A stretch of DNA of 64,000 nucleotides from Roseiarcus sp036489975 (GCA_036489975.1 DASXES010000026.1:9151-73150), one strand, 5' to 3'. Counted from the first letter of the stretch, positions 54,315 through 63,647 are shown. Numbers and translations: made by a program. Notes: generated by a model from the sequence alone, not told the origin.

Positions 54315-56318
54315 ATGTTCGGCAAGCTGACCTGGGGCGCAATTCCCTTCGACCAGCCCATCCCCCTGTTTGCGGGCGCCTTCGTTATCGTGGTGGTTCT
54401 GTGCGTGCTGGCTTTCATCACCATCAAGGGCTGGGTCCCCTATCTGTGGCGCGAATGGATCACCAGCGTCGACCACAAGCGGATCGGCGTCATGTATGTG
54501 ACGCTCGCTGCGGTGATGCTGCTGCGCGGTTTCATCGACGCGCTCATGATGCGCTCGCAGCAGGCGCTCGCGTTCCAGTCGCAGGGCTACCTGCCGCCGG
54601 AGCATTACAACCAGATCTTCTCCGCCCACGGCACGATCATGATCTTTTTCATGGCGATGCCGTTCATGATCGGGCTGATGAACTTCGTCGTGCCGCTGCA
54701 GCTTGGCGTGCGCGACGTCGCCTTTCCGACCTTGAATTCGGTCAGCTTCTGGCTGACTGCGACCGGCGCGCTCCTGGTCAACTTGTCGCTGGTCATCGGC
54801 GAGTTCGCCCGCACCGGCTGGCTGCCTTTTCCGCCGCTCTCCGAACTGACTTATTCGCCGGGGGTCGGCGTCGATTATTACTTGTGGGCGATCCAGATTT
54901 CCGGCGTGGGCACGCTCATGACCGGCGTCAATTTCGTCACCACCATTTTGAAGATTCACGCTCCCGGCATGACCTACATGCGCATGCCGATCTTCACCTG
55001 GACGGCGCTCGCGACCAATCTGCTCATTGTCGCCGCATTCCCGGTCCTGACCGCTACGCTGGCGATGCTGACGCTCGACCGCTACCTCGGCTTCCACTTC
55101 TTCACCAATGAGGGCGGCGGCAACATGATGATGTTCATGAACCTCATCTGGATCTGGGGCCACCCGGAGGTTTACATCCTCGTCCTGCCGGCGTTCGGCA
55201 TTTACTCCGAGGTGGTGTCGACCTTCTCGCGCAAGCCCATCTTCGGCTACCGCTCGATGGTCCTGGCCACCCTTGCGATTTGCGTCCTGGCGTTCATGGT
55301 GTGGTTGCATCATTTCTTCACCATGGGCGCCGGCCCCAACGTCAACGCAGTCTTCGGCATCGTGTCGATGATCATCGCGGTGCCGACGGGCGTGAAGGTG
55401 TTCAATTGGCTCTTCACCATGTACGGCGGACGGATCGTCTATGCGACGCCGATGCTCTGGGCGATCGGTTTCATGGTGACCTTCGTCATTGGCGGCCTGA
55501 CCGGGGTCCTCCTCGCTGTGCCGCCGGCCGACTTCGTTTTGCACAACAGCGTGTTCCTGATCGCGCATTTTCACAACGTGATCATCGGCGGCGTGGCGTT
55601 CGGCGCCTTCGCCGGATACACCTTCTGGTTCCCGAAGGCGTTCGGCTTCCGTTTGCATGAGGGGTGGGGCAAGGCCGCGTTCTGGTGCTGGTTTTTCGGC
55701 TTCTACCTGGCTTTCGTGCCGCTCTATGTCACGGGCCTCATGGGCATGACCCGCCGGCTGCAGCACTATGACGTGCCCGAATGGCATCCCTGGCTCCTGG
55801 TCGCCGCCTTCGGCGCCGCGGTCATTCTGGCCGGCATCCTGTGTCAGGTCACCCAACTCGTCGTGAGCATCCGCCATCGTGAAGAGCTTCGCGACCTGAC
55901 CGGCGACCCCTGGATGGGCCGCTCGCTCGAATGGTCGACGGCGTCGCCGCCGCCCGCGTTCAATTTCGCCGTCCTGCCCGTCGTCGAGGATCGAGACGAC
56001 TACTGGCGCAGGGCGCGCCTTGCGGAGCGTGGGGCAAGTCCGATGGTTGAACCGATCTACAGGCCCATCGAGATGCCGAGAAACAGCGCGACCGGCTTTA
56101 TCTGCGCATTCTTCGCCACTTTCGGCGGCTTCGGCATGATCTGGCAGATCTGGTGGCTGGTCATTGTCGCGATCGTCGGCGCTTTCGCGACATTTGTGGT
56201 CTTCGCTTGGCGCGATCGCACTGAATATGAGATTCCGGCCGAGGAGGTCGCGCGCATCGATCGCGCCAACCGCCGCGCGCGCGGGGAAACGCTCGCCGCC
56301 GTGGAAGCCCTCTCATGA
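54315..56318 (+). CDS. cyoB: Cytochrome o ubiquinol oxidase subunit I
   Basis: CyoB holds haem b, haem o3 and CuB, reduces oxygen to water and pumps protons. The 667-residue protein has the expected 15 or so helices. GHPEVYILVLPAFG near 282 carries a CuB His and the cross-linked Tyr, the LHHFFTMGAGPNVNA segment (about 330-332) supplies the other CuB ligands, and the NSVFLIAHFHNVIIGG region supplies the haem ligands. All are canonical. Its stop overlaps cyoC (ATGA). Confidence 0.97.
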   Translation: MFGKLTWGAIPFDQPIPLFAGAFVIVVVLCVLAFITIKGWVPYLWREWITSVDHKRIGVMYVTLAAVMLLRGFIDALMMRSQQALAFQSQGYLPPEHYNQIFSAHGTIMIFFMAMPFMIGLMNFVVPLQLGVRDVAFPTLNSVSFWLTATGALLVNLSLVIGEFARTGWLPFPPLSELTYSPGVGVDYYLWAIQISGVGTLMTGVNFVTTILKIHAPGMTYMRMPIFTWTALATNLLIVAAFPVLTATLAMLTLDRYLGFHFFTNEGGGNMMMFMNLIWIWGHPEVYILVLPAFGIYSEVVSTFSRKPIFGYRSMVLATLAICVLAFMVWLHHFFTMGAGPNVNAVFGIVSMIIAVPTGVKVFNWLFTMYGGRIVYATPMLWAIGFMVTFVIGGLTGVLLAVPPADFVLHNSVFLIAHFHNVIIGGVAFGAFAGYTFWFPKAFGFRLHEGWGKAAFWCWFFGFYLAFVPLYVTGLMGMTRRLQHYDVPEWHPWLLVAAFGAAVILAGILCQVTQLVVSIRHREELRDLTGDPWMGRSLEWSTASPPPAFNFAVLPVVEDRDDYWRRARLAERGASPMVEPIYRPIEMPRNSATGFICAFFATFGGFGMIWQIWWLVIVAIVGAFATFVVFAWRDRTEYEIPAEEVARIDRANRRARGETLAAVEALS

Positions 56319-56971
56319 CGGCCTTTCAGGCAGGCGCGGACTATAGCGAGGGCCGGCGCGAGGAGGCGCGGGGCCCTGCAGCAATCTTTTTAGATCACAA
56401 CCACCCGACATCGAAACGCATCATTGTCGGCTATGGCTTCTGGATCTTTCTGCTCAGCGACATCATCATGTTCTCGGCGTTCTTCGCCACCTACGCCGTG
56501 CTGTCGCGAGAGACTGCAGGCGGGCCGAGCGGCAAGGATCTTTTCGACCTGCACAATGTCGCGATCGAGACTGCCTGCCTCCTGCTTTCGAGTTTTACCT
56601 GCGGTTTGGCCGCGATCGGCGCGCGGGCGCATAACGGTCTCATGTATTACGGCGGCATGGCCGCGACCTGCGTGCTGGGGCTGGGTTTTCTGGCGATCGA
56701 GATCCATGAATTCGTCGGCATGATCGCTCAAGGCGCGGGACCGACTCGCAGCGCGTTCCTATCCGCCTTTTTCACGCTCGTCGGTTGCCATGGCGTCCAC
56801 GTTACGCTGGGCACTTTATGGCTCTTGACGATGATCGCACAGGTGTTCGCCAAGGGCTATCGCGCCGATATCCTGCGCCGCGTCCTGTGCTTCGCGCTGT
56901 TCTGGCACACGCTCGATATCATCTGGGTCGCGATCTTTACGGTGGTCTATCTTTTCGGAGCAGGCGCATGA
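56315..56971 (+). CDS. cyoC: Cytochrome o ubiquinol oxidase subunit III
   Basis: A 218-residue, five-helix subunit of the bo3 oxidase, of the oxidase subunit III family. Recognisable are FWIFLLSDIIMFSAFFATYAVL (within about 42-65) and GCHGVHVTLGTLWLLTM near 150. It stabilises the complex. The stop overlaps the cyoD start (ATGA). Confidence 0.95.
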   Translation: MTAFQAGADYSEGRREEARGPAAIFLDHNHPTSKRIIVGYGFWIFLLSDIIMFSAFFATYAVLSRETAGGPSGKDLFDLHNVAIETACLLLSSFTCGLAAIGARAHNGLMYYGGMAATCVLGLGFLAIEIHEFVGMIAQGAGPTRSAFLSAFFTLVGCHGVHVTLGTLWLLTMIAQVFAKGYRADILRRVLCFALFWHTLDIIWVAIFTVVYLFGAGA

Positions 56972-57360
56972 GCTCGATGGACGACTACGAACCGCTGCAC
57001 GGCGCCGATCACGCGCCCGGCGACGAGCCAGCAGGGCGCCACGAAATCGCGGAAGGCGTCATTGGCTATCTCATCGGGCTCGGGCTTGCCGTCCTGCTCA
57101 CGGCGGTGTCTTTCTTTATCGCCGGGACGTACCTGGTTTGGCGCCCCAGCATTCCGATCGCCCTTGTGGTGCTCGCGATCGCTCAGATCGGCGTGCACCT
57201 CGTCTTCTTCCTGCACATCACGACCGGGCCGGACAATGTCAATAATGTTCTGGCGCTCGCGTTTGGAGTTCTGATTGTCTTTCTGATCCTCGTCGGGTCT
57301 ATCTGGATCATGTACAACCTCAATCAGAACATGATGCCCGGCGTTATGCCGATGGGATAG
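56968..57360 (+). CDS. cyoD: Cytochrome o ubiquinol oxidase subunit IV
   Basis: A 130-residue, three-helix small subunit with the CyoD-type segment EGVIGYLIGLGLAVLLTAVSFF and IAQIGVHLVFFLHI. The final hydrophobic segment is followed by NLNQNMMPGVMPMG. It is the last gene of cyoABCD. In E. coli cyoE follows; here the next gene is on the opposite strand and unrelated. Confidence 0.93.
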   Translation: MSSMDDYEPLHGADHAPGDEPAGRHEIAEGVIGYLIGLGLAVLLTAVSFFIAGTYLVWRPSIPIALVVLAIAQIGVHLVFFLHITTGPDNVNNVLALAFGVLIVFLILVGSIWIMYNLNQNMMPGVMPMG

Positions 57361-57492
57361 CGGGCCGCCTCGAGCAATTGCGGTGGCCGTTGCCTGTCCA
57401 ACGTCGCGAAGAAACGCTCACTCATGGGCGGGCCGCTATACGCTGCAGTTTCCTTTGGCGAACAGGTCGCAGCGTACGGCGAGCGAGCCGCG

Positions 57493-57912
57493 TCACCCCA
57501 TCGCGAAGTCCCAAAGCGAGCGCCAGACGCAGCGCTTCGCCGGATTCTTGAACGCCAACAGGTCGAAATAAGCCAGGTGTCCGGTCGTCCCATCATCCGG
57601 CCAGCGGAAGCCAACCTCAACTTTGCCGGCCTTCAAGGTGACGAACTGCTCGACCGGCCCCGGATCGTCGGCGGCGGCGAGCGTGGGGCCGAGGCGGCCG
57701 ATCGCGCCGTCCTGATAGCGCCACACGCGGCCGTCGGACGTGGTGACCCGGACCAGGCGGGCAGATTCATCATAGGCGACGGTGAGCGGCCCAAGCTTGC
57801 CTTCGCCCTTATAGTCGCACTGCCGCGTCATCACCGACGCGGCCGCCGAAGGCGCCGGGGCGGAGGCGATCAGCGCGGCGAAAGCCGCAAGGAGACAAGG
57901 GGTTCGGGGCAT
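57493..57912 (-). CDS. Exported hypothetical protein
   Basis: A 139-residue protein with a signal peptide (about 1-24, ending SAAAS) and a mature part with a CDYKGEGKLGPLTVAYDES segment and a VRVTTSDGRVWRYQD strand. Two cysteines (QCDYKG and RCVWRS) could pair. I recognise no family. The ATG at 57912 is preferred over the upstream in-frame ATG at 57984 because the signal peptide starts there. Confidence 0.65.
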   Translation of the reverse strand: MPRTPCLLAAFAALIASAPAPSAAASVMTRQCDYKGEGKLGPLTVAYDESARLVRVTTSDGRVWRYQDGAIGRLGPTLAAADDPGPVEQFVTLKAGKVEVGFRWPDDGTTGHLAYFDLLAFKNPAKRCVWRSLWDFAMG

Positions 57913-58147
57913 GTTGCTCGGGTGGCTTGGCGTGTGAACTTGCGACGATAGCGTGCGAGCCATGACGCCTGCAAGGGTCCGCATATCAGGCTATTGCGCG
58001 AAAGCGGTGAATTTTTTCCGACCAACGCCTCCGGTCGGGACGCAAACCGGAGACCGGCGTCGGCTCGGCGCGTGGGTTGCAATGCCTCTTTAACCTGCTA
58101 TCAAGCCGCGCGCCGCGATGCGGCGACCGCTTTTTAAGGACCCGTTC

Positions 58148-58696
58148 ATGTTTGCTTGCAGCCGACGCGTTGCGCTCTGGCTACCTCTCCTCGCCGCTAC
58201 GGCGGCCTATGCCGCCGGCGACGCCGACAATACCGTCATAATGACGACGAAGCACGGCAAGGTGACGATCCTTCTCCACCCCGACTGGGCGCCCAAGACG
58301 GTCGCTCAGTTCAAGACGCTGGTGAAGGACAAGTTCTACGACGGGCTGACCTTCCACCGCGTGATCCCCGGCTTCATGGCTCAGACCGGCGACCCGACCG
58401 GAACTGGCGGGGGCGGCTCGAAGCTGCCGAACCTCCCGGCCGAGTTCAACCAGACGCATTTCAAGCGCGGGATCCTTGGCATGGCGCGGACAGACGATCC
58501 GAATTCGGCCAACTCGCAATTCTTCATCATGTTCGGCGATGGCGGCTTCCTGGACGGCAAATACACGGCCTTCGGCGAAGTCGTCTCGGGCATGGACGCC
58601 ATCGACAAGATCAAGGCGGGAAGCGAGGCCAACAACGGCTCAGTCGAGAACCCGGACAAGATTGTCAGTATGCGCATGGCGTCTGGCGCCAAGTAA
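58148..58696 (+). CDS. Periplasmic peptidyl-prolyl cis-trans isomerase (cyclophilin)
   Basis: A 182-residue cyclophilin with a signal peptide (about 1-20, ending AYAA). The active-site region FHRVIPGFMAQTGDPTGTG and the SANSQFFIMFGD core are intact. It helps periplasmic protein folding. ATG at 58148 is preceded by AAGGA; an ATG at 58118 in frame would spoil the signal peptide. The cytoplasmic paralogue follows after 11 bases. Confidence 0.93.
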   Translation: MFACSRRVALWLPLLAATAAYAAGDADNTVIMTTKHGKVTILLHPDWAPKTVAQFKTLVKDKFYDGLTFHRVIPGFMAQTGDPTGTGGGGSKLPNLPAEFNQTHFKRGILGMARTDDPNSANSQFFIMFGDGGFLDGKYTAFGEVVSGMDAIDKIKAGSEANNGSVENPDKIVSMRMASGAK

Positions 58697-58707
58697 GGAG
58701 TCATAAT

Positions 58708-59163
58708 ATGAGCAGCCCAGGCGACACGCTGACCCTCGAGACGAGCAAAGGCCCGGTGGTGATCGAGATGAATCCGGCCATCGCGCCGGGGCACGTCGCG
58801 CATATCAAGCGACTCGTCTCTGAGGGTTTCTACGACGGCATCGTCTTTCATCGGGTGATCGACGGCTTCATGGCCCAGACCGGCTGTCCCAACGGAACAG
58901 GAACCGGCGGGTCGAAATATCCCAACCTCAAGGCCGAGTTCAACGCCGAGCCGCACAAGCGCGGCACCGTGTCGATGGCTCGCGCCTCGAGCCCGGATTC
59001 GGCCAATTCGCAGTTCTTCATCTGCTTCGGCGACGCGGCCTTTCTTGACCGCCAATATACCGTCTGGGGCAAGGTGGTTTCGGGCATGGAGAACGTCGAC
59101 AAGATCAAACGCGGCGAACCGGTTCGCGAGCCCGACAAGATCGTCAAGGCGAGCTTGAGCTGA
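58708..59163 (+). CDS. Cytoplasmic peptidyl-prolyl cis-trans isomerase (cyclophilin)
   Basis: A 151-residue cyclophilin without a signal peptide and closely similar to its neighbour. It has FHRVIDGFMAQTGCPNGTG and SANSQFFICFGDAAFL. The pair is likely a tandem duplication, one copy exported and one kept in the cytoplasm. AAGGAG precedes the ATG. queA begins 58 bases later in the same direction. Confidence 0.94.
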   Translation: MSSPGDTLTLETSKGPVVIEMNPAIAPGHVAHIKRLVSEGFYDGIVFHRVIDGFMAQTGCPNGTGTGGSKYPNLKAEFNAEPHKRGTVSMARASSPDSANSQFFICFGDAAFLDRQYTVWGKVVSGMENVDKIKRGEPVREPDKIVKASLS

Positions 59164-59221
59164 GTCTGGCTGCGAGGGTCCGGTCGGATTCACGAGCTTC
59201 GACGGGATGGCGGTGACCGCA

Positions 59222-60328
59222 ATGCGCGTCGACGCCTTCGACTTTGTTCTTCCCCCCGAGCGCATCGCGCTCACGCCCGCTGATCCGCGGGACAGCGCGC
59301 GGATGCTGGTCGTTGGCGCCGACGGCAGGCTCACCGACTCGCATGTGCGCGATTTGCCGGGCTTCCTTTCGTCCGGCGACGCGCTCGTCGTCAATGATAC
59401 GCGGGTCATAGCGGCGAGGCTCGACGGCGTGCGCGTGAGAGGCGAGGCGGCCGCGTCAATTGAAACGACGCTGATCGAGCGCGTCGATGATTGCCGCTGG
59501 CGGGCGCTCGCGCGCCCGGCCAAGAGGCTCAAGGTCGGCGAGCGCATCCGCTTCGGCGAGGCGAGCGAAAGCATGGCTTGTATGTTCGCCGCGCTCGACG
59601 CGGAGGTGGAAGATAAAGGCGAAGCGGGCGAGGTTCTGCTGCGCTTCGAGTTTGCAGGCGCCGCGCTGGACGAGGCGATCGAGCGGCTGGGAGCGCCTCC
59701 CTTGCCCCCTTACATCGCCTCGCGTCGCCCGCAATCGCCGGCCGACCGCGCCGACTACCAGACGATGTTCGCCGCCAATTCCGGGGCGGTGGCGGCGCCT
59801 ACAGCGGGATTGCATTTCACGCCGTCGCTGGTTGCTCGTATGGCGACGCGCGGCGTCGCGCTGCATCGCGTCACGCTGCACGTCGGCGCCGGAACATTCG
59901 CGCCGGTCAGGGTCGAGGATACGCGCGACCATAAGATGCATTCCGAGTGGGGTTCGATCGACGCGGCAACCGCCGAAGCGCTGAATGCCATACGGGAGGC
60001 GCGAGGCCGGGTCGTCTGCGTCGGTACGACATCTGCGCGCCTTCTTGAGAGCGCCGCTGACGCGGATGGTGGGCTTCGGCCCTTTTCGGGACGCACGGAT
60101 ATTTTCATCACCCCCGGTTATCGGTTTCGCGTCGCCGACGCGCTGATCACCAACTTTCACTTGCCGCGATCGACGCTGTTCATGCTGGTCTCTGCGTTCA
60201 GCGGGCTTGAAGTCATGCGCGCGGCCTACGCGCACGCGGTTCAAACAGGCTATCGGTTTTATTCCTACGGCGACGCGTGCCTGTTGACACGCGCGGGCGT
60301 TGCGGGCGCGCCGGACGGGCGCTCATGA
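59222..60328 (+). CDS. queA: S-adenosylmethionine:tRNA ribosyltransferase-isomerase QueA
   Basis: QueA transfers and isomerises the ribosyl part of SAM onto 7-aminomethyl-7-deazaguanine in tRNA, giving epoxyqueuosine. The 368-residue protein starts MRVDAFDFVLPPERIALTPADPRD and has DALVVNDTRVIAARL, FAANSGAVAAPTAGLHFT and LPRSTLFMLVSAFSG. I use ATG at 59222; an ATG at 59207 in frame is possible. Its stop overlaps tgt (ATGA), so the two queuosine enzymes are made together. Confidence 0.95.
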   Translation: MRVDAFDFVLPPERIALTPADPRDSARMLVVGADGRLTDSHVRDLPGFLSSGDALVVNDTRVIAARLDGVRVRGEAAASIETTLIERVDDCRWRALARPAKRLKVGERIRFGEASESMACMFAALDAEVEDKGEAGEVLLRFEFAGAALDEAIERLGAPPLPPYIASRRPQSPADRADYQTMFAANSGAVAAPTAGLHFTPSLVARMATRGVALHRVTLHVGAGTFAPVRVEDTRDHKMHSEWGSIDAATAEALNAIREARGRVVCVGTTSARLLESAADADGGLRPFSGRTDIFITPGYRFRVADALITNFHLPRSTLFMLVSAFSGLEVMRAAYAHAVQTGYRFYSYGDACLLTRAGVAGAPDGRS

Positions 60329-61455
60329 ACGACGACTTCTCGTTCGTGCTGCAGGCCACCGATGGCCAAGCACGTCTGGGCGAAGTTTCAATGCCGCGCG
60401 GAATCATTCGCACGCCAGCCTTCATGCCGGTCGGCACGGCCGCGACCGTCAAGGCCATGTATCCCCACGCGGTGAGAGCGCTCGGCTACGACGTCGTCCT
60501 CTCCAACACCTACCATTTGATGCTGGCCCCCGGAGCGGAGCGGATCGCGGCCCTCGGGGGCCTGCACAAATTCATGAACTGGCCCCATCCCATCCTCACC
60601 GATTCCGGCGGCTTTCAGGTGATGAGCCTCGCCAAACTGCGCAAGCTCAGCGAGCGCGGCGTGACTTTCCAGTCGCATATCGACGGATCGCGTCATGAGC
60701 TGACGCCGGAGCGCTCGATGGAAGTCCAGCGTCTCCTGGGCTCGGACATCCAGATGCAATTCGACGAGTGCGTGCGGCTGCCATGCTCGCATGAAGAGGC
60801 CGAGCGCGCGATGCGCCTCTCGCTGCGCTGGGCCGAGCGCTCGAAGATCGCCTTTGGCGGACAGCCGGGCAGGGCGGTCTTCGGCATCGTCCAGGGCGGG
60901 ACAGAAAAGGACCTTCGGGTGTTCAGCGCTAAGGCTCTCGTCGAGATGGACTTTCACGGCTACGCGATCGGGGGGCTGGCCGTCGGCGAGCCGCAAGCGG
61001 TGATGCTCGAAATGATCGATGTCGTGGTCCCGCATCTGCCCCTCGACAAGCCGCGCTATCTCATGGGCGTTGGAACGCCCGACGATCTTGTTCAATCGAT
61101 AAGGCGCGGCGTCGACATGTTCGATTGCGTGATGCCGACCCGCGCGGGAAGGCATGGGCTCGTCTTTACCCGCCATGGCCGTCTCAACCTGCGCAACGCG
61201 CGTTTCGCCGACGATTCCCGCCCGGTCGATCCGCACTCGTCGTCGCCGATGGCGCGCGACTATTCCCGCGCCTACTGGCGACATCTGACGAAGTCGGGCG
61301 AGATCCTTGCGATGATGGGCCTGACCGAAATCAACCTTGCCTATTATCAAGATCTGATGTCTGGCGCCCGGCTTGCGATCAAGGAAGGGCGCCTCGACGC
61401 CTATATCACCGACACGCAACGAAATTGGGCAGAAGGCGAGGCGGAGAGGCGTTGA
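60325..61455 (+). CDS. tgt: tRNA-guanine transglycosylase lacking the canonical zinc ligands
   Basis: Tgt exchanges guanine-34 of tRNA for preQ1 before QueA acts. The 376-residue protein has Asp93 in LTDSGGFQVMS, QGGTEKDLR, GGLAVGEPQ and the nucleophile Asp in MFDCVMPTRAGRHG near 267. The zinc site, which in the E. coli enzyme is CDCYTC plus a His, reads DPHSSSPMARDYSRAY here, and the His position (NTIHNLRYY in E. coli) is TEINLAYYQ. All four ligands are lost while the surrounding sequence is conserved. Activity may need a different structural support. A terminator lies downstream. Confidence 0.94.
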   Translation: MNDDFSFVLQATDGQARLGEVSMPRGIIRTPAFMPVGTAATVKAMYPHAVRALGYDVVLSNTYHLMLAPGAERIAALGGLHKFMNWPHPILTDSGGFQVMSLAKLRKLSERGVTFQSHIDGSRHELTPERSMEVQRLLGSDIQMQFDECVRLPCSHEEAERAMRLSLRWAERSKIAFGGQPGRAVFGIVQGGTEKDLRVFSAKALVEMDFHGYAIGGLAVGEPQAVMLEMIDVVVPHLPLDKPRYLMGVGTPDDLVQSIRRGVDMFDCVMPTRAGRHGLVFTRHGRLNLRNARFADDSRPVDPHSSSPMARDYSRAYWRHLTKSGEILAMMGLTEINLAYYQDLMSGARLAIKEGRLDAYITDTQRNWAEGEAERR

Positions 61456-61991
61456 GGCATGGGCCGGCAAATCAAGATTTTCAATCCGGCGGCGTGGTGC
61501 TCAATCGCCGGCGAGGTTTATGACCAGGAAATGAGACTGTAGGCACCGCCGTTGCTGCGCCGCGAAGCAGAGATGTCAGGTTTAAAAACATAAAGGGCGA
61601 GACGCCATTGCGGCGGCTCGCCCTTTTTTCTCATTCTTGTATTGCGTTTCACAATCCCGGTTTTTTTCTATTATCCTCTCCGCATAACGAGCGGCGGTTC
61701 AAGACTGTCGAACGCTTTGTCCTCCCACAGACCCTACGGCGTCCGGCGCCAAACCTTTTGGCAGCGGCCTCCTTTTAGCAGATCATTGCTAGTCGAAATT
61801 TTCGGCTGTGTCACGAGGCTTCGCGCCCCTGCCATGCATATTTTTTCTGGCTTGGTCCATTTTGGTCAAATGTGCATCAGCGAATGCAAAAGTGCTGGGC
61901 AATCCGGTGATTGCGCCGCTTCTCCTCTGTCCTTTTATCGGTTGCCCGGATGCCGTAAGAACCAAGTCGATGCTGCAGCCCTGGAGTTCAA
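61456..61991. other. 536-bp intergenic region with a strong terminator before eno
   Basis: After tgt there is a frame of 27 codons (61459-61542, MGRQIKIFNPAAW start) with no good ribosome site; I regard it as doubtful. A strong terminator follows at 61592-61630. The remaining ~360 bases up to eno are AT-richer and should hold its promoter and long leader; no RNA gene was recognised. Confidence 0.45.
61592..61630 (+). terminator. Strong intrinsic terminator
   Basis: AAAGGGCGAG pairs with CTCGCCCTTT around GACGCC-GGCGGC-rich DNA, followed by six T residues. It ends the ppi-queA-tgt transcript. Confidence 0.85.
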
Positions 61992-63272
61992 ATGACTGCG
62001 ATCGTGAACGTCGTCGGCCGCGAAATCCTTGATAGCCGCGGCAATCCAACGGTTGAGGTGGATGTGGTGTTGGAAGACGGCTCGATGGGGCGGGCCGCCG
62101 TTCCGTCTGGCGCTTCGACCGGCACGCGCGAGGCGGTTGAGCTGCGCGACGGAGACAAGGGCCGCTTCGGCGGCAAGGGCGTCCTGAAAGCAGTCGAGGC
62201 GGTCAATCGTGATCTTTTCGACGCCGTCTCCGGCCTCGAGGCCGAAGATCAGCTCAAGGTTGACGAGACGATGATCGCGCTCGACGGCACGGACAACAAG
62301 TCGAAGCTCGGCGCCAATGCGATTCTCGGCGTCTCGCTTGCGGTCGCCAAGGCGGCGGCGGAAGCCTCCGGGCTGCCGCTCTATCGATACGTCGGCGGAA
62401 CGATGGCCAGGGTGCTGCCGACGCCAATGATGAATATCGTCAACGGCGGCGCGCATGCCGATAATCCAATCGATTTTCAGGAGTTCATGATCCTGCCCGT
62501 CGGCGCGCCGTCGTTCGCCGAGGCGGTGCGCTGGGGCGCGGAAACGTTTCATGCGCTCAAAAGCGCGCTGAAGAAGGCGGGGCACAACACCAATGTCGGC
62601 GATGAAGGCGGCTTCGCTCCGAACCTGCCCTCAGCGGAGGCGGCGCTCGATTTCTGCCTCAAGGCGATCGACGCCGCCGGTTTCAAGCCCGGCGACGAGA
62701 TGGCGCTCGGGCTCGATTGCGCCGCTTCCGAGTTCTTCAAGGACGGCCGTTACGTCTATTCCGGCGAAGGCGTCACACGGTCGGTCGAGGAACAGGTCGA
62801 CTATCTCGTCAAGCTGGCCAACGCCTATCCGATCCTCTCGATCGAGGACGGCATGGCCGAGCAGGACTGGGCGGGGTGGAAGCTGCTCACCGACAGGATC
62901 GGCGGGAAGCGCCAGCTGGTCGGCGACGACATCTTCGTCACCAATGTCGAGATCCTCGACCGCGGGATCAAGGAGGGCGTCGCCAATTCGATCCTCATCA
63001 AGGTGAACCAGATCGGCTCCTTAAGCGAGACGCTGGCCGCCGTAGAGATGGCGCACCGCGCGGGCTATACCGCTGTGATGTCGCACCGGTCGGGCGAGAC
63101 CGAGGATTCGACCATCGCCGACCTCGCGGTCGCGACCAATTGCGGACAGATCAAGACCGGCTCGCTCTCGAGGTCCGATCGTCTGGCCAAATACAACCAG
63201 CTGATCCGGATCGAGGAGGAGCTTGGCGACCAGGCGCGCTATGCCGGGGGGGAGGCGATCAAGGCGATTTAG
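61992..63272 (+). CDS. eno: Enolase
   Basis: Enolase interconverts 2-phosphoglycerate and phosphoenolpyruvate in glycolysis. The 426-residue protein is full length: REILDSRGNPTVEVDV, VPSGASTGTREAVELRD, NVGDEGGFAPNLPSAE, LSIEDGMAEQDWAGW, and SHRSGETEDSTIADLAV. GGAG lies five bases before the ATG. The ftsB-like gene follows after 48 bases in the same direction, the usual order in this group of bacteria. Confidence 0.98.
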   Translation: MTAIVNVVGREILDSRGNPTVEVDVVLEDGSMGRAAVPSGASTGTREAVELRDGDKGRFGGKGVLKAVEAVNRDLFDAVSGLEAEDQLKVDETMIALDGTDNKSKLGANAILGVSLAVAKAAAEASGLPLYRYVGGTMARVLPTPMMNIVNGGAHADNPIDFQEFMILPVGAPSFAEAVRWGAETFHALKSALKKAGHNTNVGDEGGFAPNLPSAEAALDFCLKAIDAAGFKPGDEMALGLDCAASEFFKDGRYVYSGEGVTRSVEEQVDYLVKLANAYPILSIEDGMAEQDWAGWKLLTDRIGGKRQLVGDDIFVTNVEILDRGIKEGVANSILIKVNQIGSLSETLAAVEMAHRAGYTAVMSHRSGETEDSTIADLAVATNCGQIKTGSLSRSDRLAKYNQLIRIEEELGDQARYAGGEAIKAI

Positions 63273-63320
63273 CCGGACATCGGTAACTCCGCGTTAACGC
63301 CGTCCCCGCCAGGATCGCGC

Positions 63321-63647
63321 ATGGTCCGAAGGACTCGCCTGCGCTCGATTCTAACGCCGATCGTTCTCTACCTCGTGCTTGGCGCCACGAGCGGCTACCT
63401 CGTGTGGGGCGCCTCGAACGGCGAGCATGGGCTCAAGGCCAAAGAAAAGTTTGACGCCGAGGCGATCGAACTCAAGTCCGAACTCGGCGTCCTGAAGGAT
63501 GAACGATCGCGCTGGGAACTGCGCGTCGCCAGCCTCAGGCCCGAAAGCGTCGACAGGGACCTCCTCGACGAGGAAGCGCACGCGCTGCTCGACCGCGTAG
63601 CCAAGGACGAGGTCGTCATTTTCCCCGGCGCCGGCAAGGGCCGCTGA
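63321..63647 (+). CDS. FtsB/DivIC-like septum formation protein
   Basis: A 108-residue bitopic protein with a basic N-terminus (MVRRTRLRSIL), one helix (about 13-31) and a coiled-coil with EAIELKSELGVLKDERSRWELRVASLRPESVDRDLLDEEAHALL within about 47-90. FtsB joins FtsL and FtsQ in the divisome. The family is short and weakly conserved; the position directly after eno is the usual one in alphaproteobacteria and supports the call. Confidence 0.85.
   Translation: MVRRTRLRSILTPIVLYLVLGATSGYLVWGASNGEHGLKAKEKFDAEAIELKSELGVLKDERSRWELRVASLRPESVDRDLLDEEAHALLDRVAKDEVVIFPGAGKGR

Noticed and set aside
54198..55877. Long open frame on the minus strand opposite cyoB (559 codons)
   Set aside because: It is antisense to a canonical subunit I gene, has His/Asp/Glu/Arg-rich low-complexity translation and no motif; a GC-rich shadow frame.
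61642..61995. 117-codon frame upstream of eno
   Set aside because: Unlike its neighbours in composition, no ribosome site, and it would end inside the eno start; treated as leader DNA.
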